From JABHVE01 sp047517625 (GTDB lineage: Bacteria > Pseudomonadota > Alphaproteobacteria > UBA2966 > CAIVPW01), in contig JAKZSO010000214.1 of NCBI GenBank assembly GCA_047517625.1, forward strand, positions 1-18,696: a stretch of DNA of 18,696 nt, given 5' to 3'. Within the stretch, counting starts at the first letter, position 1; every line of letters begins with the position of its first letter. The notes under the pieces are model-generated. The model ran no database searches and was not told the DNA's origin. It saw nothing but the letters and a program-made list of their open reading frames with translations. Of this stretch, positions 6,829 through 15,244 are shown one piece after another. The position numbers and the translations under genes were made by a program.

Positions 6829-7601
6829 ACGCCGCCGCCGATCCGGCGCGACCCGTTGGGAAGACAGTGCTGTATTTAGAAGGGGTATCGGTGAGCTTTG
6901 ATGGCTTCCGCGCTCTAAATAAACTCAGCTTTGTTCTTGCCGCCGGGGAATTGCGGGCGATCATCGGCCCCAACGGTTCTGGCAAGACCACGATGATGGA
7001 CGTGATCACCGGCAAAACCCGCCCAGACGCGGGCCGTGTTGAATTTTCCGGTGGCATAAACCTCACCCGAATGGGCGAGGCGGAAATCGCCAATCTGGGG
7101 ATTGGCCGCAAATTTCAAAAACCCACCGTGTTCGAAAATCAGACCGTGTTCGAAAATCTATCGTTGGCCCTGGCGGGGGATCGCGGGGTTCGTGTTGCCT
7201 TGTTCACTTGGTTGGGGGCAGGCAACGGCGAGCGGAAAAAAATCTCTGGACTGATTTCTCAGATTGGATTGGAGGGACGCGGCGAGGCGTTGGCGGGAAC
7301 CCTTAGCCACGGGGAAAAGCAGTGGTTGGAAATTGGCATGCTGTTGGCCCAAGACCCGATGATCTTGTTGGTGGACGAACCCGCAGCGGGAATGACAGAT
7401 TCTGAAACGGCCCAAACCGCCAAGTTACTGCAGGAAATCGCCGAGACCCGGTCGGTGGTGGTGGTCGAGCATGACATGGCGTTCGTTCGCGATCTTGATT
7501 GCAAGGTCACCGTTCTGCACGAAGGGTCGGTGCTGGCCGAAGGGTCGATGGATTACGTGCAAAAAGACCCCCTTGTTATCGAAGTCTACTTGGGGCGCTA
7601 G
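6825..7601 (+). CDS. urtD: Urea ABC transporter ATP-binding protein UrtD
   Basis: UrtD is a cytoplasmic ATPase that drives urea import as a heterodimer with UrtE. This 258-residue LivG-type protein has Walker A GPNGSGKTT (residues 48-56), the family segment GRKFQKPTVFENQTVFENLS, signature LSHGEKQWLEIGMLL (UrtD proteins carry LSHGxKQWLEIG instead of LSGGQ), Walker B MILLVDEPAAGM, and the switch histidine in VVVEHDMAFVR. The ATG at 6825 overlaps the urtC stop by four bases. It ends in TAG, three bases before urtE. The frame is intact. Confidence 0.95.
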   Translation: MNAAADPARPVGKTVLYLEGVSVSFDGFRALNKLSFVLAAGELRAIIGPNGSGKTTMMDVITGKTRPDAGRVEFSGGINLTRMGEAEIANLGIGRKFQKPTVFENQTVFENLSLALAGDRGVRVALFTWLGAGNGERKKISGLISQIGLEGRGEALAGTLSHGEKQWLEIGMLLAQDPMILLVDEPAAGMTDSETAQTAKLLQEIAETRSVVVVEHDMAFVRDLDCKVTVLHEGSVLAEGSMDYVQKDPLVIEVYLGR

Positions 7602-7604
7602 GCA

Positions 7605-8300
7605 ATGTTGCAAGTCGAAAACCTGGATCTATTTTATGGCGCTGCCCAGGCCCTTTGGTCCGTCAGTTTGGCAGCGGAAAAGGGCAAGGTGACCTGCATT
7701 TTAGGCCGCAACGGGGTCGGGAAAACCAGTCTTTTGAAAGCCGTCGTCGGCCACCTGCCGGTTCGTGGCGGTCGCGTCATATGGGAAGGCGCCGAGCTAA
7801 AATCAGCCTCCCCGGACGACCGGGCCCGGCGCGGCATCGCATCCGTGCCTCAGGGCCGGGAAATTTTTCCCTTGCTCACCGTCGAAGAAAATCTGCGCAC
7901 CGGGTTTGCCGCTGTACCGCGCGCCCTGCGCACGTTCCCTGACGAAATCTTCGAGCTTTTCCCGGTGCTGCGCGACATGCTGCACCGCCGGGGCGGCGAT
8001 TTATCAGGGGGGCAGCAGCAACAACTGGCCATCGCCCGGGCATTGGTCATGCGCCCCCGCCTGCTGATTTTGGACGAGCCCACCGAGGGCATCCAACCGT
8101 CGATCATCAAGGATATCGAACGGGTCATCCGCCTGCTCGCCGATCGTGGGGACATGGCCATCGTGCTGGTGGAACAGTATTTTGAATTCGCCCGCAGTCT
8201 GGCGGACAGATTTTTGGTGTTGGACCGCGGGCGCGTCGTGTTGTCCGGGGAAGCCGATGATATGGTGGAGGCCGATGTCCGTAGCCACCTTACCATCTGA
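7605..8300 (+). CDS. urtE: Urea ABC transporter ATP-binding protein UrtE
   Basis: UrtE is the second cytoplasmic ATPase of the urea importer. The 231 residues are of LivF type, with Walker A GRNGVGKTS (34-42), Q-loop region VPQGREIFPLLTVEENL, signature LSGGQQQQLAIARAL, Walker B LLILDEPTEGIQPSII and the switch region VLVEQYFEFA. The ATG at 7605 lies three bases after the urtD stop. Its 3' end overlaps the start of ureD by 26 bases in another frame, joining the transporter and urease halves of the operon. The frame is intact. Confidence 0.95.
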   Translation: MLQVENLDLFYGAAQALWSVSLAAEKGKVTCILGRNGVGKTSLLKAVVGHLPVRGGRVIWEGAELKSASPDDRARRGIASVPQGREIFPLLTVEENLRTGFAAVPRALRTFPDEIFELFPVLRDMLHRRGGDLSGGQQQQLAIARALVMRPRLLILDEPTEGIQPSIIKDIERVIRLLADRGDMAIVLVEQYFEFARSLADRFLVLDRGRVVLSGEADDMVEADVRSHLTI

Positions 8301-9153
8301 CTCTCGCCAAGAATTTGGTGGAACCGCCCCAGCAATGGTTGGGAATGCCGCCCATGGGGAAGCCGAAATCGAATTCGCCCAAATCAACGGCATTACGCGA
8401 CTGAAACACCTGTATCAGTCCGGTTCGTTGCGGGTGAAATTTCCCCGGGTTGGCAACACGCCACCGGAGGCGGTTTTGCTCAACACCGCGGGCGGGATCA
8501 CCGGCGGCGATCAATTCCATTGCAGTATAAATGTCCACGCGGGCGCAGGCGCTATTGTGACCACCCAAGCAGCGGAAAAAATCTATCGGTCCACCGGGGG
8601 CGAGGCCACCGTGGACAACAGGCTCCTGATTGGCCCGGACGGATGGTTGGTATGGGTGCCCCAGGAAACAATTTTGTTTGACGGCGCAAGGCTGCGACGA
8701 AATCTGGTCATTGACGTGGCAGACGGCGCCCGGATTTTGGCCGCGGAAACAGTGGTGTTTGGGCGCCAGTCCCGGGGGGAGGCTGTGCGCGCCGGTGCCA
8801 TCCACGATTCCTGGGAAATTCGCCGGGGCGGTCATTTGGCGTGGGCCGACGTGTTCGCTCTGGATGGCAATATCCACGAAATCCTGTCCCGGCCCACAAC
8901 GGCCGACGGTGCCACAACACTCATCACCCTGGTGTGGGTGGCGCCCGATGCAGCCGACCTGTTGGACCCCATCCGTATCTTGTTGGAGACATCCACCGTC
9001 GTCGCCGCCGCGACCGCGTTTGATGGCATCCTTTTGGTCCGCCTTGCCGCCGAGGATTCGTTTTCCGGGCGTCAAAATTTGATCCCCCTGATACGCGGGC
9101 TTTTCGGATTGGAAAACCTGCCCGTCGACTTGCCCCGAGCGTGGAGCCTGTAA
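8275..9153 (+). CDS. ureD: Urease accessory protein UreD
   Basis: UreD (UreH) is a urease maturation scaffold. It binds apo-UreABC and, with UreF and UreG, forms the complex through which nickel reaches the active site. The 292-residue product shows the family pattern LKHLYQSGSLRVKFPR, LLNTAGGITGGDQF, VTTQAAEKIYRS, WLVWVPQETILFDGARLRR, VFGRQSRGEAV and DSWEIRRGG. I chose the ATG at 8275 inside the end of urtE, because the next useful homology begins about 30 residues later and no better start with a ribosome binding site is seen. Other in-frame starts upstream lie deep within urtE. It is followed three bases later by ureA. The frame is intact. Confidence 0.92.
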   Translation: MSVATLPSDSRQEFGGTAPAMVGNAAHGEAEIEFAQINGITRLKHLYQSGSLRVKFPRVGNTPPEAVLLNTAGGITGGDQFHCSINVHAGAGAIVTTQAAEKIYRSTGGEATVDNRLLIGPDGWLVWVPQETILFDGARLRRNLVIDVADGARILAAETVVFGRQSRGEAVRAGAIHDSWEIRRGGHLAWADVFALDGNIHEILSRPTTADGATTLITLVWVAPDAADLLDPIRILLETSTVVAAATAFDGILLVRLAAEDSFSGRQNLIPLIRGLFGLENLPVDLPRAWSL

Positions 9154-9156
9154 ACC

Positions 9157-9459
9157 ATGCTTCTTGGCCCCCGAGACAAGGACAAATTGATGCTGTCCAT
9201 GGCCGCCATGGTGGCCCAGCGGCGTCTCGATCGCGGCGTCAAGCTCAACTATCCCGAAGCCGTGGCGATCATTTGCGATTTCCTCATGGAGGGCGCTCGG
9301 GATGGCCGCACGGTCGCCAATCTGATGGCCGCCGGGGCCTCTGTACTCACCCGCGATCAAGTCATGGAGGGCGTTCCAGAAATGCTGCCAGATGTCCAAG
9401 TCGAAGCTACCTTCCCCGACGGCACCAAGTTGGTCACCGTCCATGAGCCGATCAGATAG
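9157..9459 (+). CDS. ureA: Urease gamma subunit UreA
   Basis: This is the small gamma subunit of the nickel urease that splits urea into ammonia and carbamate. The 100 residues are the normal length and follow the family closely: LGPRDKDKLMLSMAAMVAQR, GVKLNYPEAVAIICDFLMEG, ARDGRTVANLM and LPDVQVEATFPDGTKLVTVH. It is a separate gene, not fused to UreB as in Helicobacter. GGAG lies 10 bases before the ATG. Its TAG stop directly abuts the ureB ATG. The frame is intact. Confidence 0.96.
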   Translation: MLLGPRDKDKLMLSMAAMVAQRRLDRGVKLNYPEAVAIICDFLMEGARDGRTVANLMAAGASVLTRDQVMEGVPEMLPDVQVEATFPDGTKLVTVHEPIR

Positions 9460-9777
9460 ATGATTCCCGGCGAAATCATTGCCGCCAAAGGCACGCTCAC
9501 TCTGAATGAGGGGCGCGAATCCATCACCCTGAAAGTCGCCAACGCTGGCGACCGCCCCGTCCAAGTGGGCAGCCATTTTCATTTTTTCGAGGCCAACAGT
9601 GGGCTGATGTTTGACAGAGAATTGGCCCGGGGCATGCGCCTGGATATCGCCGCGGGGACTGCCGTGCGGTTCGAGCCCGGCCAAGCGCGCGAGGTCACGC
9701 TTATCCCATACGCGGGGTCGCGCCGCGTTTTTGGCTTCAGCGCCGGGGTCATGGGCACCCTGGATCTGGAGACTTAA
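9460..9777 (+). CDS. ureB: Urease beta subunit UreB
   Basis: This is the beta subunit of urease, part of the (UreABC)3 trimer. The 105 residues include MIPGEIIAAKGTLTLNEGR, the highly conserved VGSHFHFFEANSGLMFDREL stretch, GMRLDIAAGTAVRFEPGQ and RRVFGFSAGVMG, all normal for the family. The ATG follows the ureA stop with no spacing, and the gene ends five bases before ureC. The frame is intact. Confidence 0.96.
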   Translation: MIPGEIIAAKGTLTLNEGRESITLKVANAGDRPVQVGSHFHFFEANSGLMFDRELARGMRLDIAAGTAVRFEPGQAREVTLIPYAGSRRVFGFSAGVMGTLDLET

Positions 9778-9782
9778 AGACC

Positions 9783-11495
9783 ATGCCCGCACAAATCCGC
9801 CGCGACGCCTATGCCGCCATGTATGGCCCAACCACCGGCGACAAAGTGCGCCTGGCCGATACCGAATTGTTCCTGGAAGTGGAAAAAGACTTCACCACCT
9901 ATGGCGAAGAAGTGAAATTCGGCGGCGGCAAGGTCATCCGTGATGGCATGGGTCAGTCCCAGGTCACACGCGCCGAAGGCGCCGTGGACACGGTCATCAC
10001 AAATGCCCTGATCGTCGATCATTGGGGGGTGGTCAAAGCCGATGTCGGGCTGATTGATGGCCGCATCGCCGCCATCGGCAAAGCGGGTAACCCCGACATC
10101 CAACCCGGCGTGGATATCATCATTGGCCCCGGCACCGAGGCCATCGCTGGCGAAGGCAAGATCCTCACCTCTGGCGGCATCGACGCCCATATTCATTTCA
10201 TCAGCCCGCAACAAATCGAAGAAGCCCTGATGAGCGGCATCACCACCATGTTGGGCGGCGGCACGGGACCGGCGACCGGCACCAACGCCACAACTTGTAC
10301 CCCGGGGGCCTGGCACATCGGGCGGATGCTGCAAGCTGCCGAAGACTTCCCGGTGAACCTGGGGTTTTATGGCAAGGGCAACGCCAGCCTGCCGGACGCA
10401 TTGCGCGAACAAGTCCTGGCCGGGGCTTGCGGCTTAAAGCTGCACGAAGATTGGGGAACCACGCCAGCGGCCATCGACTGTTGCTTGTCCGTCGCCGACG
10501 AACTGGACGTCCAGGTTCTGATCCATACCGATACGCTGAACGAGTCTGGGTTTGTGGAAAACACCATTGCCGCGTTCCGCGGCCGCACGATCCACGCCTT
10601 TCATACCGAGGGCGCAGGCGGCGGTCATTCGCCGGACATCATTCGCCTGTGTGGCGAGCCCAATGTGATCCCGTCATCGACCAATCCAACCATGCCCTAT
10701 ACCGTGAACACCATCGAAGAGCACCTGGACATGTTGATGGTGTGTCATCACCTGGACCCGTCGATCCCCGAAGATATTGCGTTTGCCGAATGCCGCATCC
10801 GCAAGGAAACCATCGCCGCCGAAGATATTCTCCATGATCTCGGCGCGTTCTCGATCATTTCATCGGACAGTCAGGCCATGGGCCGGGTGGGGGAAGTCAT
10901 CCTGCGCACCTGGCAAACCGCAGACAAAATGAAACGCCAGCGCGGCGCGTTACCTGAGGACAAATCGGGCAACGACAATTTCCGCATCCAACGCTATCTG
11001 GCCAAATACACAATCAATCCCGCGATCGCCCAGGGCATCGACGATCATGTGGGTTCGATCGAGCCCGGAAAGCTTGCCGACTTGTGCCTTTGGTCCCCGG
11101 CATTTTTTGGTGTCCGCCCGGAATTGATCATCAAGGCGGGATCGATTGTCGCCGCACCCATGGGTGATCCCAACGCCTCGATCCCCACGCCCCAACCGGT
11201 CCACACCCGGCCCATGTTTGGGCACTTTGGCCAGGCGCGCCGGGAAAGTGCTGCGTTGTTCGTCAGCGCCGCGGCATTGGAGGCAGATTTGGGCGGCACG
11301 TTGGGGTTGGCCAAGCCCCTGTTGGCAGTGCGCAATACCCGGTCGGGCATTGGCAAAGATTCAATGATTCACAACGCCGCCACACCGCAAATCGAGGTCG
11401 ACCCAGAGACATACGAAGTCCGCGCCGACGGTGATTTGCTGACCTGCGAGCCCGCCACGGTTCTGCCCATGGCCCAACGGTATTTCTTTTTCTGA
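9783..11495 (+). CDS. ureC: Urease alpha (catalytic) subunit UreC
   Basis: This is the catalytic subunit of urease (EC 3.5.1.5), holding two Ni ions bridged by a carbamylated lysine. The 570 residues keep all active-site ligands, shifted by +2 from the Klebsiella numbering: His136 and His138 (GGIDAHIHF), Lys219 and His221 (CGLKLHEDWGTTP), His248 (LIHTDTLNESG), His274 (AFHTEGAGGGHSPD), the flap residues Cys321 and His322 (VCHHLDPSIPED) and Asp362 (SSDSQAMGRVG). GGAG lies 11 bases before the ATG. UreE starts one base after its TGA. Nothing is missing, so the enzyme should be active if matured. Confidence 0.97.
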   Translation: MPAQIRRDAYAAMYGPTTGDKVRLADTELFLEVEKDFTTYGEEVKFGGGKVIRDGMGQSQVTRAEGAVDTVITNALIVDHWGVVKADVGLIDGRIAAIGKAGNPDIQPGVDIIIGPGTEAIAGEGKILTSGGIDAHIHFISPQQIEEALMSGITTMLGGGTGPATGTNATTCTPGAWHIGRMLQAAEDFPVNLGFYGKGNASLPDALREQVLAGACGLKLHEDWGTTPAAIDCCLSVADELDVQVLIHTDTLNESGFVENTIAAFRGRTIHAFHTEGAGGGHSPDIIRLCGEPNVIPSSTNPTMPYTVNTIEEHLDMLMVCHHLDPSIPEDIAFAECRIRKETIAAEDILHDLGAFSIISSDSQAMGRVGEVILRTWQTADKMKRQRGALPEDKSGNDNFRIQRYLAKYTINPAIAQGIDDHVGSIEPGKLADLCLWSPAFFGVRPELIIKAGSIVAAPMGDPNASIPTPQPVHTRPMFGHFGQARRESAALFVSAAALEADLGGTLGLAKPLLAVRNTRSGIGKDSMIHNAATPQIEVDPETYEVRADGDLLTCEPATVLPMAQRYFFF

Positions 11496-11496
11496 T

Positions 11497-11970
11497 ATGC
11501 GAAACGTCCGAACCCTTCGCCCCCCGAACAGTTGGCAACCGGACTCTGTCGTCGATGAGGTGACCTTGGATTTCGATACCCGCCACCGCCGCCGCATCCG
11601 AGTTGTCGGCAACAATGGTACCGATCTGCTCATCGATTTGGCCGAGGCCACGCCAATGGCGGACGGCGATGGCCTGGCGCTGGAGGGTGGCGGTGTCGTG
11701 GTGGTCCGGGCGGCCCCGGAACCTCTGATCGAGGTAAAAAGTTCAAGCCCCGAGGGCCTTGCCCGATTGGCATGGCACCTGGGTAACCGCCATCTCCCGG
11801 TGCAAATACTCGAAGACTCCCTGCGGCTCCGTGCGGACCATGTGATCGCCGATATGCTCACCCGGCTGGGGGCCGAGGTTCGGGCCATTGACGCGCCGTT
11901 CGATCCCGAAGGTGGCGCCTATGCCGACCCCGGGCGCAGCCATTCGGAAAATTCTCACAGCCATGACTGA
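11497..11970 (+). CDS. ureE: Urease accessory protein UreE (nickel metallochaperone)
   Basis: UreE delivers nickel to the UreDFG-apourease complex. The 157 residues show the N-terminal UreE domain (LDFDTRHRRRIRV, a substrate-binding-like fold) and the C-terminal metal-binding domain with LAWHLGNRHLPVQI, whose His is the conserved nickel ligand, followed by LRADHVIADMLTRLGAEV. The C-terminus ends in a short His-containing tail (SHSENSHSHD, four His), much less His-rich than the Klebsiella tail. It overlaps ureF by eight bases. The frame is intact. Confidence 0.93.
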   Translation: MRNVRTLRPPNSWQPDSVVDEVTLDFDTRHRRRIRVVGNNGTDLLIDLAEATPMADGDGLALEGGGVVVVRAAPEPLIEVKSSSPEGLARLAWHLGNRHLPVQILEDSLRLRADHVIADMLTRLGAEVRAIDAPFDPEGGAYADPGRSHSENSHSHD

Positions 11971-12643
11971 GCGATCGCTTCTGCGGCTCCAGGCTTGGCT
12001 TTCCCCTGGGTTTCCGGTGGGTGCCTTTGCCTATAGCCACGGCATCGAAACCGCAGTCGAAACAAACAAAATTTACGACCCGGATAGCCTGCTTTTCTGG
12101 ATCAAATCGGTGTTGGAATTCGGTACCGGCCGCGCTGACGCAATCATTTTCTGTGCGGCTTGGCGGGCGACAAACTCCCAGAACATGTCTGCGTTGTTCG
12201 ATGTCGCCGCGCGCGCCGCAGCCCTGCGTTCCACCGCCGAATTGGGCCAAGAAAGCGCCGCCCAGGGCCGGGCTTTTTCCCAGACCATTGCCGCCGCCTG
12301 GCCCCAAGACGCCACGGCTGCCTTGCTCGAGGATTGGGATGGCCCCGTGGCCTATCCAGTGGCTGTCGCCGCCGCCAGCGCCGGGCACGGGATCGGGCTC
12401 AATGACAGCCTGTGCGCCTATCTTCATGCCTTTGCCGCAAACTTGGTGTCGGCTGGGGTGCGACTGATTCCTCTGGGCCAGACCGACGGCCAGCGCACCG
12501 TGGCGGCCCTTGAAGACCCGATTTTGGCCCTGGCGGCGGTGGCACCAGACCTGTCGTTGCTTGACGCTGGTTCGGCCACGTGGATGGTCGATTGGTGCTC
12601 CATGCAACACGAAACCCAACGAACGAGGCTTTTTAGATCATGA
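11963..12643 (+). CDS. ureF: Urease accessory protein UreF
   Basis: UreF sits between UreD and UreG in the maturation complex and gates nickel transfer and the GTPase activity of UreG. The 226-residue all-helical protein begins MTERSLLRLQAWLSPGFPVG and has the family motifs GAFAYSHGIE, IPLGQTDGQR and the C-terminal MQHETQRTRLFRS. The ATG at 11963 was chosen because homology begins at LLRLQAWLSPGFP; the frame is open upstream to 11888, but only within ureE. It overlaps the ureE end by eight bases and the ureG start by four (ATGA). The frame is intact. Confidence 0.93.
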   Translation: MTERSLLRLQAWLSPGFPVGAFAYSHGIETAVETNKIYDPDSLLFWIKSVLEFGTGRADAIIFCAAWRATNSQNMSALFDVAARAAALRSTAELGQESAAQGRAFSQTIAAAWPQDATAALLEDWDGPVAYPVAVAAASAGHGIGLNDSLCAYLHAFAANLVSAGVRLIPLGQTDGQRTVAALEDPILALAAVAPDLSLLDAGSATWMVDWCSMQHETQRTRLFRS

Positions 12644-13281
12644 CTCTTTCGCCCCATGGCCCGTTGCGGGTCGGCATCGGCGGCCCCGTTGGGTCAGGCA
12701 AAACCGCGCTGACCGACACCCTGTGCAAGCGTATGCGAGACCGCTTTGATGTCGCTGCGATCACTAACGACATTTACACCCGCGAGGACGCGGAATTCTT
12801 GACCCGATCCGGCGCCCTGCCCCCTGACCGCATAGTTGGAGTGGAGACGGGCGGCTGCCCTCATACCGCCATTCGCGAAGACGCCTCCATTAATTTGGCC
12901 GCCGTCGCCGACCTGCGGGCTAGGTTCCCGCGATTGGAGCTCTTATTTATTGAATCTGGCGGCGACAATTTGGCCGCGACTTTCAGCCCCGAACTTGCCG
13001 ACCTCACCCTGTACGTCATTGACGTCGCCGCCGGGGATAAAATCCCGCGCAAGGGCGGCCCGGGGATCACCCGGTCCGATTTGCTGGTGATCAACAAGAT
13101 CGATCTGGCACCGCTGGTCGGCGCCGACCTGGAAGTGATGGATCGGGACTCCAGGCGTATGCGCGGCGATCGGCCCTTCCAATTCACAAACATCCCGGCA
13201 GGCGACGGCGTGGGTGCAGTGGTTGATTTCATCATCGCCGCTGGCGGCCTCGGGGACGATCAAAAACAACACACCGACTAG
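12640..13281 (+). CDS. ureG: Urease accessory GTPase UreG
   Basis: UreG is the SIMIBI-class GTPase that binds nickel and powers its insertion into urease. The 213 residues have the P-loop GGPVGSGKT (14-22), the nickel-binding Cys73-Pro-His75 in VETGGCPHTAIRED, the switch region LLFIESGGDNLAATFSPEL, DVAAGDKIPRKGGPGITRSD, and the guanine-specificity motif NKIDLAPLVGA. It is the last gene of the operon; the next 178 bases hold no + strand gene. The frame is intact. Confidence 0.96.
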   Translation: MTLSPHGPLRVGIGGPVGSGKTALTDTLCKRMRDRFDVAAITNDIYTREDAEFLTRSGALPPDRIVGVETGGCPHTAIREDASINLAAVADLRARFPRLELLFIESGGDNLAATFSPELADLTLYVIDVAAGDKIPRKGGPGITRSDLLVINKIDLAPLVGADLEVMDRDSRRMRGDRPFQFTNIPAGDGVGAVVDFIIAAGGLGDDQKQHTD

Positions 13282-13382
13282 AAAGCAAGCGCCAAAGACC
13301 TCGCACAGGGGCTAAGGCCTAACCAATTGTAATCACTTCGAAATTTGGCGTCCCTAGGGGAATCGAGGCCCAGTTTCTAAGT

Positions 13383-13396
13383 CACGGGATCCCGTG
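13383..13396. repeat. Perfect 14-base palindrome between ureG and the VOC gene
   Basis: CACGGGATCCCGTG is its own reverse complement. It lies in the short convergent intergenic region, about 100 bases after ureG and 64 bases after the end of the VOC gene. With no loop and no T-run it is a poor intrinsic terminator. It may be a protein-binding site or a chance palindrome. No other clear terminator for the urt-ure operon was seen here. Confidence 0.35.
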
Positions 13397-13459
13397 GGAC
13401 CTGTGCCTGACGTCAAGCGGCCCAGTGGTGGCAGACCCGGAGAGACGATGTGATGGGCC

Positions 13460-13843
13460 TTAATGGGGAGCCGGTTGGAACAGCTCGATGACGTTTCCGG
13501 CGGGGTCGTTGAGGAGGGCTTGGGCGCCACCCTTACCTTCTCTGATCTCCGTACAAAACAACAGCCCAGACGCTTTTAACCTCTCCACTTCGGCCGCAAG
13601 ATCGGAGACATGTATTTGGAATCGGTTCCAGCTCCCCGGCTCTTGCTTCCGCCCGTCAAGAACTGGCTTGGCGCCGGCGCTTGTGGATGCACTCAATAAA
13701 AGCCGCATCGGACCCCGGTCAAGTGCGGCGAACGCGGGGGCGGTGTCCTGGTGAACGCTAAAACCGAAGTGTGTTGTATAGAAGCTCAAAGCTTCGGATA
13801 CATCCTCGACAATATACCGGACGGTGACTGCGGGCGTGTCCAT
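13460..13843 (-). CDS. VOC (glyoxalase/bleomycin resistance/dioxygenase fold) family protein
   Basis: The 127-residue protein has the paired beta-alpha-beta-beta-beta pattern of the VOC superfamily: AVTVRYIVEDVSEALSFYTT then FGFSVHQDTAPAFAALDRG, and in the second half RFQIHVSDLAAEVERLKASG, ending with the hallmark NDPAGNVIELFQP. The superfamily includes metal-dependent lyases, dioxygenases and drug-binding proteins; the substrate is unknown here. AGGAG lies six bases before the ATG. It follows the ECF sigma gene by 139 bases on the same strand and may be its target or co-transcribed. DGPF-ECF42 loci often carry such small enzyme genes, which is the main clue to its context. The frame is intact. 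Confidence 0.8.
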   Translation of the reverse strand: MDTPAVTVRYIVEDVSEALSFYTTHFGFSVHQDTAPAFAALDRGPMRLLLSASTSAGAKPVLDGRKQEPGSWNRFQIHVSDLAAEVERLKASGLLFCTEIREGKGGAQALLNDPAGNVIELFQPAPH

Positions 13844-13982
13844 GTCTGCTCCTGATCAACGGAAAGAATGGCCTACCTTATCCGGGCCGGTTGCGCGCGC
13901 CCATACCTACGTTGTCGAATACAGCCCCGATGGGCGACTTGCGATGGCCGTCACCCGCCTCTGGCCCGTCAGGGGTCCGGGG

Positions 13983-15244
13983 CTAGGTCAAGCAGGCGAT
14001 TTTGCGTTCCAAGAACCGTTTCGCGGGGTCCGCGGTCGCCAGCAATAGCGCCCGGCGGAATTCCTCGGCGGCCTTTACAGGCTGGCCAGATCGGCGCAGC
14101 AGCTCGCCGCGGGTGGCCGGGTACAGGTAATAGGCTTTCAGAGACGGATCGTCGGCGATGGCTTCCAGGGCGTCGAGGCCCGACTGGGGGCTTCCCGTCA
14201 TGGCCAAGGCAACCGCACGGTTGAGCGCCACCACGGGCGACGGCGCCAGCACCTGGAGCGCGTCGTAATACCCGACAATTCCCAATCGGTTGACTCATAA
14301 TCCGGGGCCAAAGAGTGACTGGCGGCGATCCCCGCCAGTAAGTGGTATTCGCTCACCTCGCCGCCGTCCGCGGCCGCATCAAGGTGTTTGATCCCGCGCG
14401 CAATCCAGGACGTCTCCCAAAGACGGCGATCCTGATCTTCCAGCAGAATGATATCGCCGCCATGGTCCGCCCGGGCCGGCAGCCGCGCGCCTTGCAACAA
14501 CAAGAGCGCAGTCAGGGCCCTGGCCTTTGGCGTTCCTGTAACGGGGTGATCCGCGATAATTTCCGCCAGGCGCACCGCCTCGCCACAAAGTTCCGGCAGC
14601 ACGAGGCGCTCCCCGTTGTGCGCGGCATAGCCTTCGTTGAACATTAAATAGAGCACGCCCAGTACCGACTCGAGCCGCCCTCCGAGTTCCCCCGGGACCG
14701 GCATTTCCAAGGCAATGGAGCCATCCTTGATCCGCCGCTTGGCGCGCACGATGCGCTGTTCGATGGCCGGCCTACGGGCCAAAAACGCTTGCGCGATCTC
14801 GGCGACAGAAAAGCCGCCCACGGTTTTTAGCGTCAGCGCGATGCGGGACTCCGGCGCAATGTCCGGGTGGCAGCACATGAACATCATGCGCAACTGATCC
14901 TCGGCGATTTCCGACTCGAACAGGCGCGCAGGGTCGCGATTCAATCGCGATTCCGTCAGGCTGGCGATTTCAGGACTGTGGCGGCGGTGGGCCGACCGCC
15001 GCCGGGTCGCGTCCAGGGCCGCGTTCTTCGCCACGGTGAATAACCAACCAGCGGGGTCGCCCGGGATGCCACGATACGGCCACAGCCGCAGTGCTCTGGC
15101 GAGAGCCTCCTGGACCACATCTTCGGCCAAATCAAGATTTGCGGGGCCGAAGATGCGAGTGAGCGCGGCAATCATCTGCCCCGAGCGGTGTCGGAACAGA
15201 TGATCTACCAGCGCGGTTACGCGGTCTGCATCGGTGGGCGGCAC
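13983..15244 (-). pseudogene. ECF42-type RNA polymerase sigma factor with C-terminal TPR-like domain, frameshifted
   Basis: The protein has sigma region 2 (AEDVVQEALARALRLWPYRG, PAGWLFTVAKNAALDATRR), region 4 (RIALTLKTVGGFSVAEIAQA, EQRIVRAKRRIKDG) and the long C-terminal domain of the ECF42 group (VLGVLYLMFNEGYAAHNGE, then helical TPR-like repeats). It starts at a GTG directly after the stop of the DGPF gene. After Trp321 the frame is lost at a GGG run (14281-14283) and would end at 14198. Adding one base restores GIVGYYDALQVLAPSPVVAL and runs to a stop at 13983, giving 420 residues, the normal ECF42 length. As written, the sigma regions and about half of the C-terminal domain remain. ECF42 factors have no anti-sigma factor and are thought to be controlled through this C-terminal domain, so the break could matter. 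One missing G in a homopolymer could equally be a sequence error. Confidence 0.85.

Noticed and set aside
7122..7158. Direct repeat in urtD (ACCGTGTTCGAAAATC twice), suspected tandem duplication
   Set aside because: It encodes KPTVFEN and TVFENL, which is the normal repeated-looking motif of UrtD proteins, so it is not a recent duplication.
8290..9831. Open minus-strand frame of 513 codons opposite ureD, ureA and ureB
   Set aside because: The translation has no family motif, and the + strand holds three well-conserved urease genes. Long antisense frames are common in GC-rich coding DNA.
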